From contig CAJFOZ010000068.1 in NCBI GenBank assembly GCA_904397895.1, positions 62,001-126,000 of the forward strand: a DNA stretch of 64,000 nucleotides, in the 5' to 3' direction. A model generated the notes under the pieces. The model did no database searches and was not told where the DNA came from. It saw only the letters and a program-made list of their open reading frames with translations. Made by a program: the position numbers and the translations under genes. Shown piece by piece: positions 1-8,598 of this stretch. Each line of letters opens with the position of its first letter. Positions within the stretch are counted from its first letter, which is position 1. Source of the stretch: an uncultured Clostridia bacterium. GTDB taxonomy: Bacteria > Bacillota > Clostridia > Oscillospirales > Acutalibacteraceae.

Positions 1-2775
1 GATAAGATCAATCGACGCATCAGCGGGGAATCCCCTATCCTAGCCAGCGACGGCCTCCAAAATGTGGGAGGATACTGGACACAGGAGACTTTGTCGGGCA
101 ATGCCCCCGGTTTCAGCTGGACCAATGGTTCTCCCGACGCTTCAGCGGAAAATAACCAGAATATCGTCTGGAGCCAACAGGGCGTTACATTTGACCTCAA
201 TATGCCAGGCGGATCCTACGATGTAGAGCTGTATGCCACCGGTATTCGTTCTCGCTCCATCATTGAAGTCTTGGGAGGGGACGGCGACGTCCTGGTTCAG
301 CAGGAGCTTTTGCCCAACAGCGAGGAACGGCAATATCGCAAAGTCAGTATGCGGTTTGAGCTACAGGTGCCGGAGAAGTGTACCGTCCGCCTTCTGACCG
401 ATCCAAACGACCAAAGCAATGACTTTAGTGTAGGCATTGCCGCCGCTACATTGCGTACTATCGACTCCTACAATGTCGTTTTTGACTCGGCCGGCGGTAC
501 AAATGTACCCGCCCAATCGGTCAAGGAAGGGGAAAAGGTACAAAAACCTGCCGATCCTATCCGGGAAGGATATCGTTTCCTGGGCTGGTATCGGGATGCG
601 GAAGGATCCCAAGCCTTTGACTTTGAGCAGGATACCATCGCTAACGATCTTACTTTATATGCAAAATGGATTGCTGTTTATGACGTGGCCTTCTCTGTAA
701 ACGGAGGTAGCGCCATAGCTTCCCAACAGGTGGAGGATGGCAGCTTTGTGGAAAGACCTACAGATCCCACCCGTTTTGGCTATACCTTTGAGGGATGGTA
801 CAAGGATGTGGAATTAACCATGCCATGGGATTTTGCATCCGATGTGGTCAATCAGGATGTCACACTTTACGCTTGCTGGAAACCGTTGCCCACAGCCACG
901 ATCTCTAGTGTGGAGGATATTCCGGAAGGGACTGCCGTCCATCTAAGCGACTTTGACGATTGGACTCAGTATGGCCTAAATCAACCTAATGAAATTGCAA
1001 CCAATCGCAAGGACAATATGGATCCCATCATCGGTCAAATTGCCAGTGTGGACAACGCCTATTCTACTGGTGAAAACAATCCCAATCAACCTGTCTCCTT
1101 TACTTGGAACGACGGCGTTCCTACTTCCTCTGAAACCCAAGGATCCACCTCTTTTGGCTGGTCGTCAAAGGGGCTGGACATTCCTCTCACTTTGCCTACT
1201 GGCGCCTATCAAGTGGAACTGTACGCCACAGGCATCCGCGCCAACGCCACAATTGCCGTTTTGGATCAGTCGGGCGAAATTGTAGTCCAACAGCCCCTGT
1301 GGGAGAATACCGGCGAACAGCGCCAATATCAAAAGGTCACGCTGGACTTTTTCTGCACAGAAGGGGAATCCTTCACCGTCCGCCTGTTGGTAGGGGATGA
1401 CAAACAATCCGCTAATTACAGCGTGGGCTTGTCGGCCGTGGCGGTAAAGAGGCAAGCTCCCGGTGTCACAGTGCTTACAGAGGGCCCCGGCTCGGTCACA
1501 GGGGCCGGCATCTATGAAGAAGGAAGCACTGTTACCTTGACGGCTACCCCTGAAGAAGGGTACCAGTTGCAGCGCTGGGAAGTGGTAAAGGGATCTCTGG
1601 AACTGGAAGGGAAGGCGGTTAGTCCCCTGACCTTTGCCATGCCTTCGGATTCTCTTGTCATCCGGGCGGTATTTGAAGAACAAACGGTATCCATACTGGG
1701 CGTTGAAAAGGTGGAAGAGAAATCGACTATCAATCTCAGTGATGAGAAATACAGCGATTGGGCCTATTTAGGATACAAGGATAAGATGATCTACAAAGCC
1801 GATCGTCAAAATGCCATTTTTGCCGGAGCGGCATCAGCTGTCAGCGGAAGCCTTACCGAGGAACAGATGGATAAATACAATCCCAATTCCCCATACTTCA
1901 ACTGGCAGGGAGGCACTCCAACAGAAACTGGAGAAAACGTACGGTATATTGTATGGAACAACACCGGCATTGCCTTTGATATGAATCTGCCTGCCGGACA
2001 GCACAACGCCAGTTTCTACATCTCCGGCGTCCGCGCTGGGGCATATGTCCAAGTGGCGGATGAATCCGGTGCCGTTGTTTTGGAGGAACCTCTGTGGTCC
2101 AATCCGGGCGGGGCACGTGTCTACCGCAAATTAAACCTGAGCTTTGACTGCGATGAGGCTCAAAAATACACCATCCGCCTTATGGTGGATCAAAATGACC
2201 ATGAGGATGCCAACTACAGCGTATCCCTTTTTGCCGCTGTGGTAGAAAGCGTCGATACCCAACCTGAGTCCGATCTCTCCTTTACCGATGGTGAGGGCAA
2301 TCCCTTGACTGCCTTGACGGCGGATACTCTGGTAACCACACTACAGTATCAAAATACCTCCCCAGAGGATCAAAGCCGTATGCTGGTAGTGGCGGTGTAC
2401 AATGCCGACGGTCGTATGATGTATTCCGGCCAGGCCATCAAGGACATAGCCGCCGGGCAGAAGGATACTCTCCAAGTAACCCTTACGATGCCCGACAATG
2501 CCGACGGACACTTTGCCAAAGAGGGTTACTACGCTCATGTTTTCCTGTGGGATGGGAATACCTTCCAACCGGTATGTGAAAAAGTGGAATTTGGAAAAGA
2601 CGATGGAACCAAGCCTATGGGACAAGAAGACGTTCCGTTTAGACAGTCCCAGCCCATCCCGGCCCTGGCAGGGTGGCAACAGGACAAATGGTGGAGAATC
2701 TCCCACAAAACAGTAACGTCGGATTGTTCTGCATATGCCGTATACTCGGCCAGATGGAATGGAGATCTGATCTAG
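1..2775 (+). CDS. Secreted multidomain surface protein with InlB-type repeats, 5' end missing
   Basis: The frame is open from base 1, so the true start lies upstream of the window. At least 924 residues are visible. Seen in order: the end of a roughly 180-residue module (to about base 450); two Listeria-Bacteroides/InlB B-repeats, each with GY-F-GWY and ending LYAKW or LYACW (about 475-675 and 680-885); a full copy of the module, with DW..YG, FTWNDG.P, VELYATGIRA and YSVGLSA (about 900-1450); a divergent InlB-like repeat (about 1460-1680); a third copy of the module (about 1690-2250); and a C-terminal Ig-like domain (about 2270-2600). Such architectures are typical of clostridial cell-surface or glycan-binding proteins; ligand and enzymatic activity, if any, are unknown. 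There is no sortase motif or membrane anchor in the frame used, and the last 55 residues look unlike a normal tail. A terminator follows. Confidence 0.8.
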   Translation, partial: DKINRRISGESPILASDGLQNVGGYWTQETLSGNAPGFSWTNGSPDASAENNQNIVWSQQGVTFDLNMPGGSYDVELYATGIRSRSIIEVLGGDGDVLVQQELLPNSEERQYRKVSMRFELQVPEKCTVRLLTDPNDQSNDFSVGIAAATLRTIDSYNVVFDSAGGTNVPAQSVKEGEKVQKPADPIREGYRFLGWYRDAEGSQAFDFEQDTIANDLTLYAKWIAVYDVAFSVNGGSAIASQQVEDGSFVERPTDPTRFGYTFEGWYKDVELTMPWDFASDVVNQDVTLYACWKPLPTATISSVEDIPEGTAVHLSDFDDWTQYGLNQPNEIATNRKDNMDPIIGQIASVDNAYSTGENNPNQPVSFTWNDGVPTSSETQGSTSFGWSSKGLDIPLTLPTGAYQVELYATGIRANATIAVLDQSGEIVVQQPLWENTGEQRQYQKVTLDFFCTEGESFTVRLLVGDDKQSANYSVGLSAVAVKRQAPGVTVLTEGPGSVTGAGIYEEGSTVTLTATPEEGYQLQRWEVVKGSLELEGKAVSPLTFAMPSDSLVIRAVFEEQTVSILGVEKVEEKSTINLSDEKYSDWAYLGYKDKMIYKADRQNAIFAGAASAVSGSLTEEQMDKYNPNSPYFNWQGGTPTETGENVRYIVWNNTGIAFDMNLPAGQHNASFYISGVRAGAYVQVADESGAVVLEEPLWSNPGGARVYRKLNLSFDCDEAQKYTIRLMVDQNDHEDANYSVSLFAAVVESVDTQPESDLSFTDGEGNPLTALTADTLVTTLQYQNTSPEDQSRMLVVAVYNADGRMMYSGQAIKDIAAGQKDTLQVTLTMPDNADGHFAKEGYYAHVFLWDGNTFQPVCEKVEFGKDDGTKPMGQEDVPFRQSQPIPALAGWQQDKWWRISHKTVTSDCSAYAVYSARWNGDLI

Positions 2776-2811
2776 TGGCCATATCAGATCAGATCCATTT
2801 CCCTCCCTATT

Positions 2812-2856
2812 AAAAAGCGGCCTTGCCTCTCCATTCTGGAGGGCAGGGCCGCTTTG
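2812..2856. terminator. Rho-independent terminator, probably bidirectional
   Basis: AGCGGCC..GCC pairs with GGC..GGCCGCT, flanked by A-rich and T-rich ends. It lies between two convergent genes, so it can serve the surface protein and the small minus-strand gene. Confidence 0.8.
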
Positions 2857-2860
2857 TTCA

Positions 2861-3103
2861 TTACAGAAGGGTGGAGACCATAGATCGGTCGGACGATGGA
2901 GAGTCCTGAATTTTTTCGGAAGAAAGGCCGGGCACAGCCGATGCATCTTGGGGGAAGATCCAACGATTGTGACATCCGCCGCGTCGTTTGAGGCATTCCT
3001 GATGCCATAAGCAGTGGAGTTCCCGATGGCCGTCCTGATTCAGAAGGGGGATGTTATGTCCAACAATTGAGCAAAACCGTTCCGTATAAAAGATGGCGCC
3101 CAT
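2861..3103 (-). CDS. Small Cys/His-rich protein, possible zinc-binding
   Basis: An 80-residue protein on the minus strand. The ATG is preceded by GAGGTG at 6-7 bases, which favours this start over a GTG three codons upstream that lies inside the ribosome binding site. The first half has Cys and His spaced like a small metal site (FCSIVGH, then HRELHCLWHQECLKRRGGCH). The second half is polar and Ser-rich. I recognise the pattern only as a hypothetical protein type; zinc binding is an inference. It is transcribed towards the surface protein gene and shares its terminator. Confidence 0.6.
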   Translation of the reverse strand: MGAIFYTERFCSIVGHNIPLLNQDGHRELHCLWHQECLKRRGGCHNRWIFPQDASAVPGLSSEKIQDSPSSDRSMVSTLL

Positions 3104-3253
3104 AAAAATCACCTCATTCCAGATAACCTTGTCATTCTAGTATATTCACCGGCAGGGCCAAATACACATGGATATCTCGTAAAATATTGTATAGGGCTTG
3201 GCATATCCGACGAAACTACAAGCATACAATACCATAGAAAAGGCGGGATCAGA

Positions 3254-3556
3254 ATGGAACGAATCAAAGGCATTGCGAAGAATCTTTTTTTCAAAAAGCG
3301 TGAACCTTTGCCGGAAGCCGATCCGGCAAAGCAACGTCTTTTAGAAGAAATTCATCTGGTCTGCCAGATGATGCAGACAGCCCATTCCCGTTTTTCAGCC
3401 CAGAGCGATGGGGATCTGATGGAAGCATGCATCTATGAAATGGAGGCTCTGAAGGCCCGATACCGGTACCTCAACCGGCAGGCAAGGGAACTGGGTATCA
3501 CCTGCCAGCCCTATGAGATGCACATGGACGCAAAGGAGGGGAATGCAGTGGGATAG
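3254..3556 (+). CDS. DUF2508 (YaaL-like) protein
   Basis: A 100-residue charged, mostly helical protein (KQRLLEEIHLVCQMMQTAHSR, MEALKARYRYLNRQARELGI) matching the DUF2508/YaaL family, which in Firmicutes lies next to recR and bofA. The ATG follows GGCGGGATCAGA. The stop lies a few bases inside the region where bofA should begin, so the two are translationally coupled. Function is not established in the family; sporulation association is inferred from the neighbour. Confidence 0.75.
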   Translation: MERIKGIAKNLFFKKREPLPEADPAKQRLLEEIHLVCQMMQTAHSRFSAQSDGDLMEACIYEMEALKARYRYLNRQARELGITCQPYEMHMDAKEGNAVG

Positions 3557-3579
3557 GCTTTGCCGTTTCGGCTTCGGTA

Positions 3580-3810
3580 TTGGCAGTAGGAGGCCTTATT
3601 ATTTTGGCCGCTATGGTGCGGACTGGGAAACCGGTAGGCGCTTTTTTCAAATCGTCAATACAGGGGATCCTTTTGATGATAGCCGTTAATTTAACCAGTT
3701 CCTTTACCGGCATGGCCCTTTCGGTCAACGGACTAAGCCTGGGTTTTGCCTGTTTGGCCGGGGCGCCAGGCGTGATTTCGTTGCTGCTTTTGAATATGGC
3801 GGCTTTATAA
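3580..3810 (+). CDS. bofA: BofA-family inhibitor of pro-sigmaK processing
   Basis: An integral membrane protein of the BofA family, which in Bacillus holds the SpoIVFB protease inactive in the forespore outer membrane until SpoIVB signals. The first helix (VGGLIILAAMV), the RTGKPV..F motif and the Gly-rich C-terminal hydrophobic segment (GAPGVISLLLLNMAAL) are clear. The start is a problem. The TTG used here has no ribosome binding site and truncates helix 1, whose reading continues upstream to about 3550 (GIGFAVSASVLA). That frame has no ATG, GTG or TTG before a stop at 3514. A single-base shift near 3551 would join it to the GTG at 3548, which has a good AGGAGGGG. SpoIVB, its functional partner, is also in this window. 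Confidence 0.8.
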   Translation: MAVGGLIILAAMVRTGKPVGAFFKSSIQGILLMIAVNLTSSFTGMALSVNGLSLGFACLAGAPGVISLLLLNMAAL

Positions 3811-3848
3811 GGCAATCCTTCAACGTCATAACGACCCATAAAGACGAC

Positions 3849-3884
3849 AAAAAGGCCGGCGCTAAAAATGGCGCCGGCCTTTTC
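3849..3884. terminator. Rho-independent terminator
   Basis: GGCCGGCGC and GCGCCGGCC form a 9-bp stem with an 8-base loop, followed by TTTTC and preceded by A5, so it can work in both directions between bofA and the convergent DUF4364 gene. Confidence 0.85.
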
Positions 3885-3896
3885 TATTGCTATTTC

Positions 3897-4502
3897 TTAA
3901 AAAGAGGACCCTTCCTGCCGCAGCAGATCGACAAAGCTGTCCATATCCCCCGTCTGGAGGGCAAGTACTCCCTGATACACCCGAGTGGGATTGCTCAAAA
4001 AATGCTCCCGTATGGCTTCTGCCTGCATGCGGTCCCCTACCAAAAGGGTAAGGGCCATCAGGTCATGCTTGCCGTCGGAAACATGGCAGGTAACCGCCAC
4101 ACCGTTTTCCCTAGTGACGATATCCACCTGGTTTTGACGTTCAATGTTCCGTCTGGCCAAAAGCTGTACCGCCGCTGTCACCGCCCGTTCCCGCACGGAA
4201 AGGGGAAGATCACTCTCCAATGCAACCGCCACCTCCCGGCCGGATTCCGTAACTTGAAGCATGATGTCTCCTGTATCCGGATCCTGCGAGGACGTGATAT
4301 GCCCCCGTTCCATCAGATCGCCGATGGCGGCATTGACCTCAAAGAAATTGGCTAAACCGTTTTCATAAATGATGCTGGTGATATGTTCCTGCACCATAGG
4401 CTGCCCCACATGACGAAGCATGTAGCAAATGAGCAGCAAAATCTGATGATAATCGATCAAGCCGCCGGGGGATACTCCGGCTGTAAGGGCATCGTGTTCC
4501 AT
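3897..4502 (-). CDS. DUF4364 family winged-helix-like protein
   Basis: A 201-residue protein starting at an ATG 8 bases after GGCGG; a GTG three codons upstream is too close to that site. The sequence matches the DUF4364 family of clostridia: LTAGVSPGGL near the N-terminus, then an ILLLICYML helix, NFFEVNAAIGDLMERGHI (helix-turn-helix or wing region) and a C-terminal MALTLLVGDRMQAEAI segment. The family is thought to be a winged-helix DNA-binding type, but no target is known. It lies downstream of the cupin gene on the same strand and may be cotranscribed. Confidence 0.75.
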   Translation of the reverse strand: MEHDALTAGVSPGGLIDYHQILLLICYMLRHVGQPMVQEHITSIIYENGLANFFEVNAAIGDLMERGHITSSQDPDTGDIMLQVTESGREVAVALESDLPLSVRERAVTAAVQLLARRNIERQNQVDIVTRENGVAVTCHVSDGKHDLMALTLLVGDRMQAEAIREHFLSNPTRVYQGVLALQTGDMDSFVDLLRQEGSSF

Positions 4503-4544
4503 TGCAAACACCGCCTTTCCTCATACCAATGGCCGCCGGAAAGA

Positions 4545-4826
4545 CTATTCCTGGGGGAGGCCAAATTTATAATGTTTGCGCACCGGCTTTTTCACCGACC
4601 AAACACAGTCCAGGCCGGCGGGGAAATACACCAGTTGCCCTGCGCCAAACCGCACCGTTTCACCGTTGGCGGTTACTTCCACTTCCCCCTCTAGAAGGTA
4701 AGCGGTTTCCGATTCATCGTAACTCCAATCAAAGGTGGAGACGCCGCAACCCCAGGTACTCCACTGGAAAATACCTCGTTTCTCAGCCTCCTGACGAGTG
4801 ATATCTTTGACAACAATTGAACTCAT
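4545..4826 (-). CDS. Single-domain cupin (EutQ/DUF861-like)
   Basis: A 93-residue cupin. The beta-barrel motifs are visible: STFDWSYDESETAYLLEGEVEVT and a second strand set FGAGQLVYFPAGLDCVWSV. The ATG is preceded by AAAGGAGG at ideal spacing. The family is close to cupin_3/EutQ-type proteins, often sugar- or amine-related enzymes or sensors; no substrate can be read here. It has its own sigma-A promoter, divergent from the glucan operon promoter. Confidence 0.8.
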   Translation of the reverse strand: MSSIVVKDITRQEAEKRGIFQWSTWGCGVSTFDWSYDESETAYLLEGEVEVTANGETVRFGAGQLVYFPAGLDCVWSVKKPVRKHYKFGLPQE

Positions 4827-4861
4827 ATTAAAAAATCCTCCTTTGCCCGGTGTTTTCTTTT

Positions 4862-4890
4862 ATTTTACCAAGGTTCACAGGCGGTGTCAA
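4862..4890 (-). promoter_or_regulatory. Sigma-A promoter of the cupin gene
   Basis: On the minus strand TTGACA (4885-4890) and TAAAAT (4862-4867) are separated by 17 bases, about 36 bases before the cupin start. Confidence 0.75.
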
Positions 4891-4907
4891 TCGAAAGGGA
4901 AAAGCGG

Positions 4908-4936
4908 TTGTCAAATGGGATGGCAAGGCTTATAAT
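4908..4936 (+). promoter_or_regulatory. Sigma-A promoter of the glucan operon
   Basis: TTGTCA (4908-4913), a 17-base spacer and a perfect TATAAT (4931-4936), 54 bases before the maltosyltransferase start. It is divergent from the cupin promoter, with only 17 bases between the two -35 boxes. Confidence 0.8.
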
Positions 4937-4989
4937 GAAAAGTACCATCTGGGAGATGGATTATTTGAAAAAGAAAGCGAGGCGGACCA

Positions 4990-6930
4990 GTGACTCCGCT
5001 TGAAACCATACAAAAAGCAGTGGAGGATATCAGGCAGCAGGGGGATTATTATGTCCCAGCCTGGTGGAATGATTTGTCCATTGCTTGTCAAAAGGATGAA
5101 AAACGTCCCGGCGAAGTGATGGTAGACCCTCGCCGCTACTATGGCGACTGTATTGGATGGATCTTGCAGCATCCCCCAAAGACTATGCAGCCTAAGGTGG
5201 ATGGAAGCGTCATGTATTCCATGATGCCCAGGGCCTTTACGGCGTGGAGGCACAGCCGCGACGGGGATCTGGAAAGTGGGACGTTTCTGAAATGCATCGC
5301 CCTGATTCCACGTCTCAAGGAGATGGGGATTGATTTGGTGTATCTCCTTCCTATTTTTTTATCGAGCCATGCCTTTGGAAAGGGGGAACTTCCCAGCCCA
5401 TACTGCATTCAGGATATTTTATCCCTTGACCCGTCTTTGGGGGATCCTCTGATCCCGCAGGTGACGGCCGAACAGCAATTTGCTGCTTTTGTAGAAGCAT
5501 GCCACCGTCTGGGAATGCGGGTGGCATTGGATTTTGTCTTCCGCACAGCGGCCAGGGATAATGTGATGGTTCGGGAACATCCCGACTGGTTTTATTGGAT
5601 CAAGGCCGAGTATCGGGATAATTTGCAGGCTCCCGGCATTCCAGGGGCGGGGCATCAGGTAGTAAGCCCGGACAATGTAGACGCTTTGTACCAGTCCCCG
5701 GAAATGGCACGGTTTGTGGAGTGCTTTGTGGATCCTCCAAAGATGGAGCAGTGGAACCAGGTGATCGAGGAGGCTGACCGGCAGAAAAGGCATCTTCTCG
5801 ATGTGTGCATTGAAAAACTTGGTATTTGTACTCTTACCGGATTTGCCGATACCATCAACGATCCCCAGCCGCCTTGGACAGACATCACCTACTTGAAATT
5901 CTATTTTGATCCCAGCCCGGCGGCCCAGCGCAATCTTCCCACAGGGCAGCTGCCGCCCTTTTTGGCCCAGGACGGGGTAAAATGCAGTGTGTTTGAAGGA
6001 AAGCAGCCCAACCGTCAGCTGTGGGATACCATTGCCGATGTCATTCCCCATTATATTACCCGGTACGGCCTGGACGGCGCCCGTATCGATATGGGGCATG
6101 CCTTGCCAGCGCCTCTTTATCGGGAAATCGTCCACCGGATCAAGGGGTGCAAACCGGAATTTTTACTGTGGTCGGAGGAATTTTCCCCGAAAAATGCCCC
6201 TCGTGCCGCCCGGGACGGCAGTCATTTTATCACCGGGGACTTGTGGGAGATTTGGAAAAACACCCCGTCTTCACAGGTAAACCATCGCATTGCCGAGGGG
6301 CTTCGATCGGTTCTGCCGGTGACCGCCGCGGTGGAGATGGCCGATACGCCCCGCGCCCCCCTGATGGCAGGAGGGGAGGGGCAAGCCAAAGCCATCTTCC
6401 GGATTTTGTCCCTTCTTCCCAACAACGTGCTGCTCATCAACAATGGCCAGGAATTGGGGGAGATCCAGCCCATGAACCTAGGCCTTTGCAACGATGAAAA
6501 CGGCCGGTTTGTGTTACCGCCCCATCATCCCATGTACGGCAAATTGGCATTTTTTGATAAGGTGCAATTCGATTGGCTCAATTGGGATATCCCCCAAAGG
6601 GTCGGGTGGATGAGTGAAATGATAAAACTCCGCCGTCGTTTTGCAGGCTGGCTTCAGGACAAGGATGCCTTTTGCTGGGAGATGCTGGACCAAGACGGTG
6701 AATTAACCGTCCTTCTTTATCAGAGGGAGGGATGTGCATTGACAGCTGTCGTCAACCGCAGCCCTAAGGCTCAGCAAGTGGATTTTACAGAGATTTTTGG
6801 AGCAATGCGGATGGAAAAACAATGCGTTCAGGTGGTGGCCTGTGATGGTTTTACCTTAAAAGGGCAACATAAAAGAGGAGAACTCCAGGGGTTTGGATTT
6901 GTATTATTGGAGTCAAAGGAGGAAACATGA
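4990..6930 (+). CDS. mmtA: GH13 maltosyltransferase (maltodextrin glycosyltransferase)
   Basis: A 646-residue cytoplasmic alpha-amylase-family enzyme that closely resembles, from memory, the Thermotoga maritima maltosyltransferase of about 639 residues, which moves maltosyl units between alpha-1,4-glucans. Shared stretches include SPY near 136, FVEACHRLGMRVALDF (167-182), RTAARD, REHPDWFYWIKAE, DGARIDMGHALP (362-373) and NNGQELGEIQPMNLGL. GH13 catalytic residues are readable: nucleophile Asp367, acid/base Glu in WSEE (396/397) and Asp452 in MADTPR. There is no signal peptide. The GTG start follows GAGGCGG. The stop overlaps the next start by ATGA, so it is coupled to the glucan phosphorylase, suggesting reshaping of maltodextrins or glycogen so that phosphorylase can release glucose-1-phosphate. 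A plain amylase is less likely. Confidence 0.85.
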   Translation: MTPLETIQKAVEDIRQQGDYYVPAWWNDLSIACQKDEKRPGEVMVDPRRYYGDCIGWILQHPPKTMQPKVDGSVMYSMMPRAFTAWRHSRDGDLESGTFLKCIALIPRLKEMGIDLVYLLPIFLSSHAFGKGELPSPYCIQDILSLDPSLGDPLIPQVTAEQQFAAFVEACHRLGMRVALDFVFRTAARDNVMVREHPDWFYWIKAEYRDNLQAPGIPGAGHQVVSPDNVDALYQSPEMARFVECFVDPPKMEQWNQVIEEADRQKRHLLDVCIEKLGICTLTGFADTINDPQPPWTDITYLKFYFDPSPAAQRNLPTGQLPPFLAQDGVKCSVFEGKQPNRQLWDTIADVIPHYITRYGLDGARIDMGHALPAPLYREIVHRIKGCKPEFLLWSEEFSPKNAPRAARDGSHFITGDLWEIWKNTPSSQVNHRIAEGLRSVLPVTAAVEMADTPRAPLMAGGEGQAKAIFRILSLLPNNVLLINNGQELGEIQPMNLGLCNDENGRFVLPPHHPMYGKLAFFDKVQFDWLNWDIPQRVGWMSEMIKLRRRFAGWLQDKDAFCWEMLDQDGELTVLLYQREGCALTAVVNRSPKAQQVDFTEIFGAMRMEKQCVQVVACDGFTLKGQHKRGELQGFGFVLLESKEET

Positions 6931-8570
6931 TGAGCAAAAAACCGTTGTGCGCCTATTTTTGTATGGAGTATGGGTTAGACCCTTCTTTTAAGATTTATTC
7001 GGGCGGTTTGGGCATCCTAGCCGGCGACATTTTAAAGGCGGCCCACGATTTGGAGATGCCTATGGTGGGGGTTGGCATCCTGTGGCGCCAGGGATACAAT
7101 CGCCAGGTCATCCATGAAAACGGACGTCCTATGGATTGCTTCCCCGAATACCGGTACGATTTTCTGAAAGATACTGGGGTAGAGGTGTCGGTGGACATCC
7201 GGGGCCGGGCAGTGCGTGCCAAGGTATGGCTGTGCGACTGCTTTGGCAACGTCCCTTTTTACCTGTTGGATACCAATCTTCCGGACAACAACGACAGCCT
7301 CCTCACCGGCCAACTTTACGGCTGGTTTAATGAAGAACGCATCGCCCAAGAGATGATCTTAGGCATCGGCGGCGTCCGTGCCCTGGAAGCCTTGCACATC
7401 CAACCCGATCTCTATCATTTTAACGACAGCCATCCGGCCTTCGCCGGCCTAGAGCTGATCCGCCGTGAAATGGAGAAGGAAAATGTTACCTTCCAAGAAG
7501 CCAGGCAATCGGTGCGCAAGTCCATTGTATTCACCACCCATACCCCTGTAGAGGCTGGCAATGAAGTCCATTCCCACGACCTGCTTGAGTATATGGGGGC
7601 CTACAACGGTTTGGACAAAGAGGATCTGGTGGAATTGGGCGGCGATCCCTTTAACATGACGGTGGCGAGCCTGCGCATGAGCTATATGGCCAACGGAGTG
7701 GCGCAGCTCCACGGCGAGACAGCACGGAAAATGTGGGCAAAGGTAGAGGATTCCGCGCCCATTTTAGCCATTACCAACGGCGTCCACAATGGGACGTGGC
7801 AGGATGCCGATGTGTACCGCGCCTATCGTGAGGAAGGGGATCTTCTAGCAGCGCATAAGCAAGCAAAACGCAAGATGATCGACGAGATTGAACGGCGCAA
7901 CGGCGTCCGGCTCAAAGAGGATGCCTTGACCATCGGCTTTGCCCGCCGTGCGGCGCCCTATAAGAGGGGGAATCTTATCTTCGGCCGCATGGAGGTGGTG
8001 GAGCCACTCCTCAAAGAGGGAAAACTACAGATCATCTTCTCCGGCAAAGCCCATCCCAACGACCTGACCGGCAAAGAGATTGTGGCCGAATACTATGCTA
8101 TGTCGCAAAAATATCCGGAGTCCATTGTCTTTGTGCAGGACTACGATATGACGGTGGGCGCCCTGCTGACTCGTGGATGCGACGTGTGGCTCAATAATCC
8201 CAGGCGTCCCATGGAGGCATCGGGCACATCCGGCATGAAAGCGGCTATGAACGGCGTACTCAATCTCAGCGTACTGGACGGCTGGTGGCCGGAGGGATGC
8301 GAACACGGCGTCAACGGCTGGCAGATTGGCGATGGCTATGAGGGCGAGGATCAGGATGAAGTGGATCGGGAATCCCTTTATAAGGTGCTGCTGACAGAGG
8401 TCATCCCCACCTATTATGAGGACAAAGAGAAGTGGGCCAAGATGATGCGTGCCTCCATTTCCATGGCCACCGACCGATTCTCCGCGGCACGGATGGTGCA
8501 TGAGTATTACGATTTGATGTACAGCAAAAAGCCGGAGGAAGAGATACCCAAAGCAAAGGCAAGCAAATAA
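6927..8570 (+). CDS. glgP: Short-type alpha-glucan phosphorylase (GT35)
   Basis: A 547-residue pyridoxal-phosphate enzyme releasing glucose-1-phosphate from alpha-1,4-glucans. It belongs to the short phosphorylase type (TIGR02094-like), not the roughly 800-residue MalP/GlgP type. Visible: EYG..., YSGGLGILAGD (24-34), HFNDSHPA, THTPVEAGNE, ARRAAPYKR, and GTSGMKAAMNG with PLP lysine 438, followed by LDGWW.EG. AAAGGAGG precedes the ATG, which overlaps the maltosyltransferase stop. The C-terminus ends in a Lys/Glu-rich tail. It works with the upstream maltosyltransferase in intracellular glucan use. Confidence 0.9.
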   Translation: MMSKKPLCAYFCMEYGLDPSFKIYSGGLGILAGDILKAAHDLEMPMVGVGILWRQGYNRQVIHENGRPMDCFPEYRYDFLKDTGVEVSVDIRGRAVRAKVWLCDCFGNVPFYLLDTNLPDNNDSLLTGQLYGWFNEERIAQEMILGIGGVRALEALHIQPDLYHFNDSHPAFAGLELIRREMEKENVTFQEARQSVRKSIVFTTHTPVEAGNEVHSHDLLEYMGAYNGLDKEDLVELGGDPFNMTVASLRMSYMANGVAQLHGETARKMWAKVEDSAPILAITNGVHNGTWQDADVYRAYREEGDLLAAHKQAKRKMIDEIERRNGVRLKEDALTIGFARRAAPYKRGNLIFGRMEVVEPLLKEGKLQIIFSGKAHPNDLTGKEIVAEYYAMSQKYPESIVFVQDYDMTVGALLTRGCDVWLNNPRRPMEASGTSGMKAAMNGVLNLSVLDGWWPEGCEHGVNGWQIGDGYEGEDQDEVDRESLYKVLLTEVIPTYYEDKEKWAKMMRASISMATDRFSAARMVHEYYDLMYSKKPEEEIPKAKASK

Positions 8571-8598
8571 AACTTTATAAGATAAAGGAGAGGTTTAC

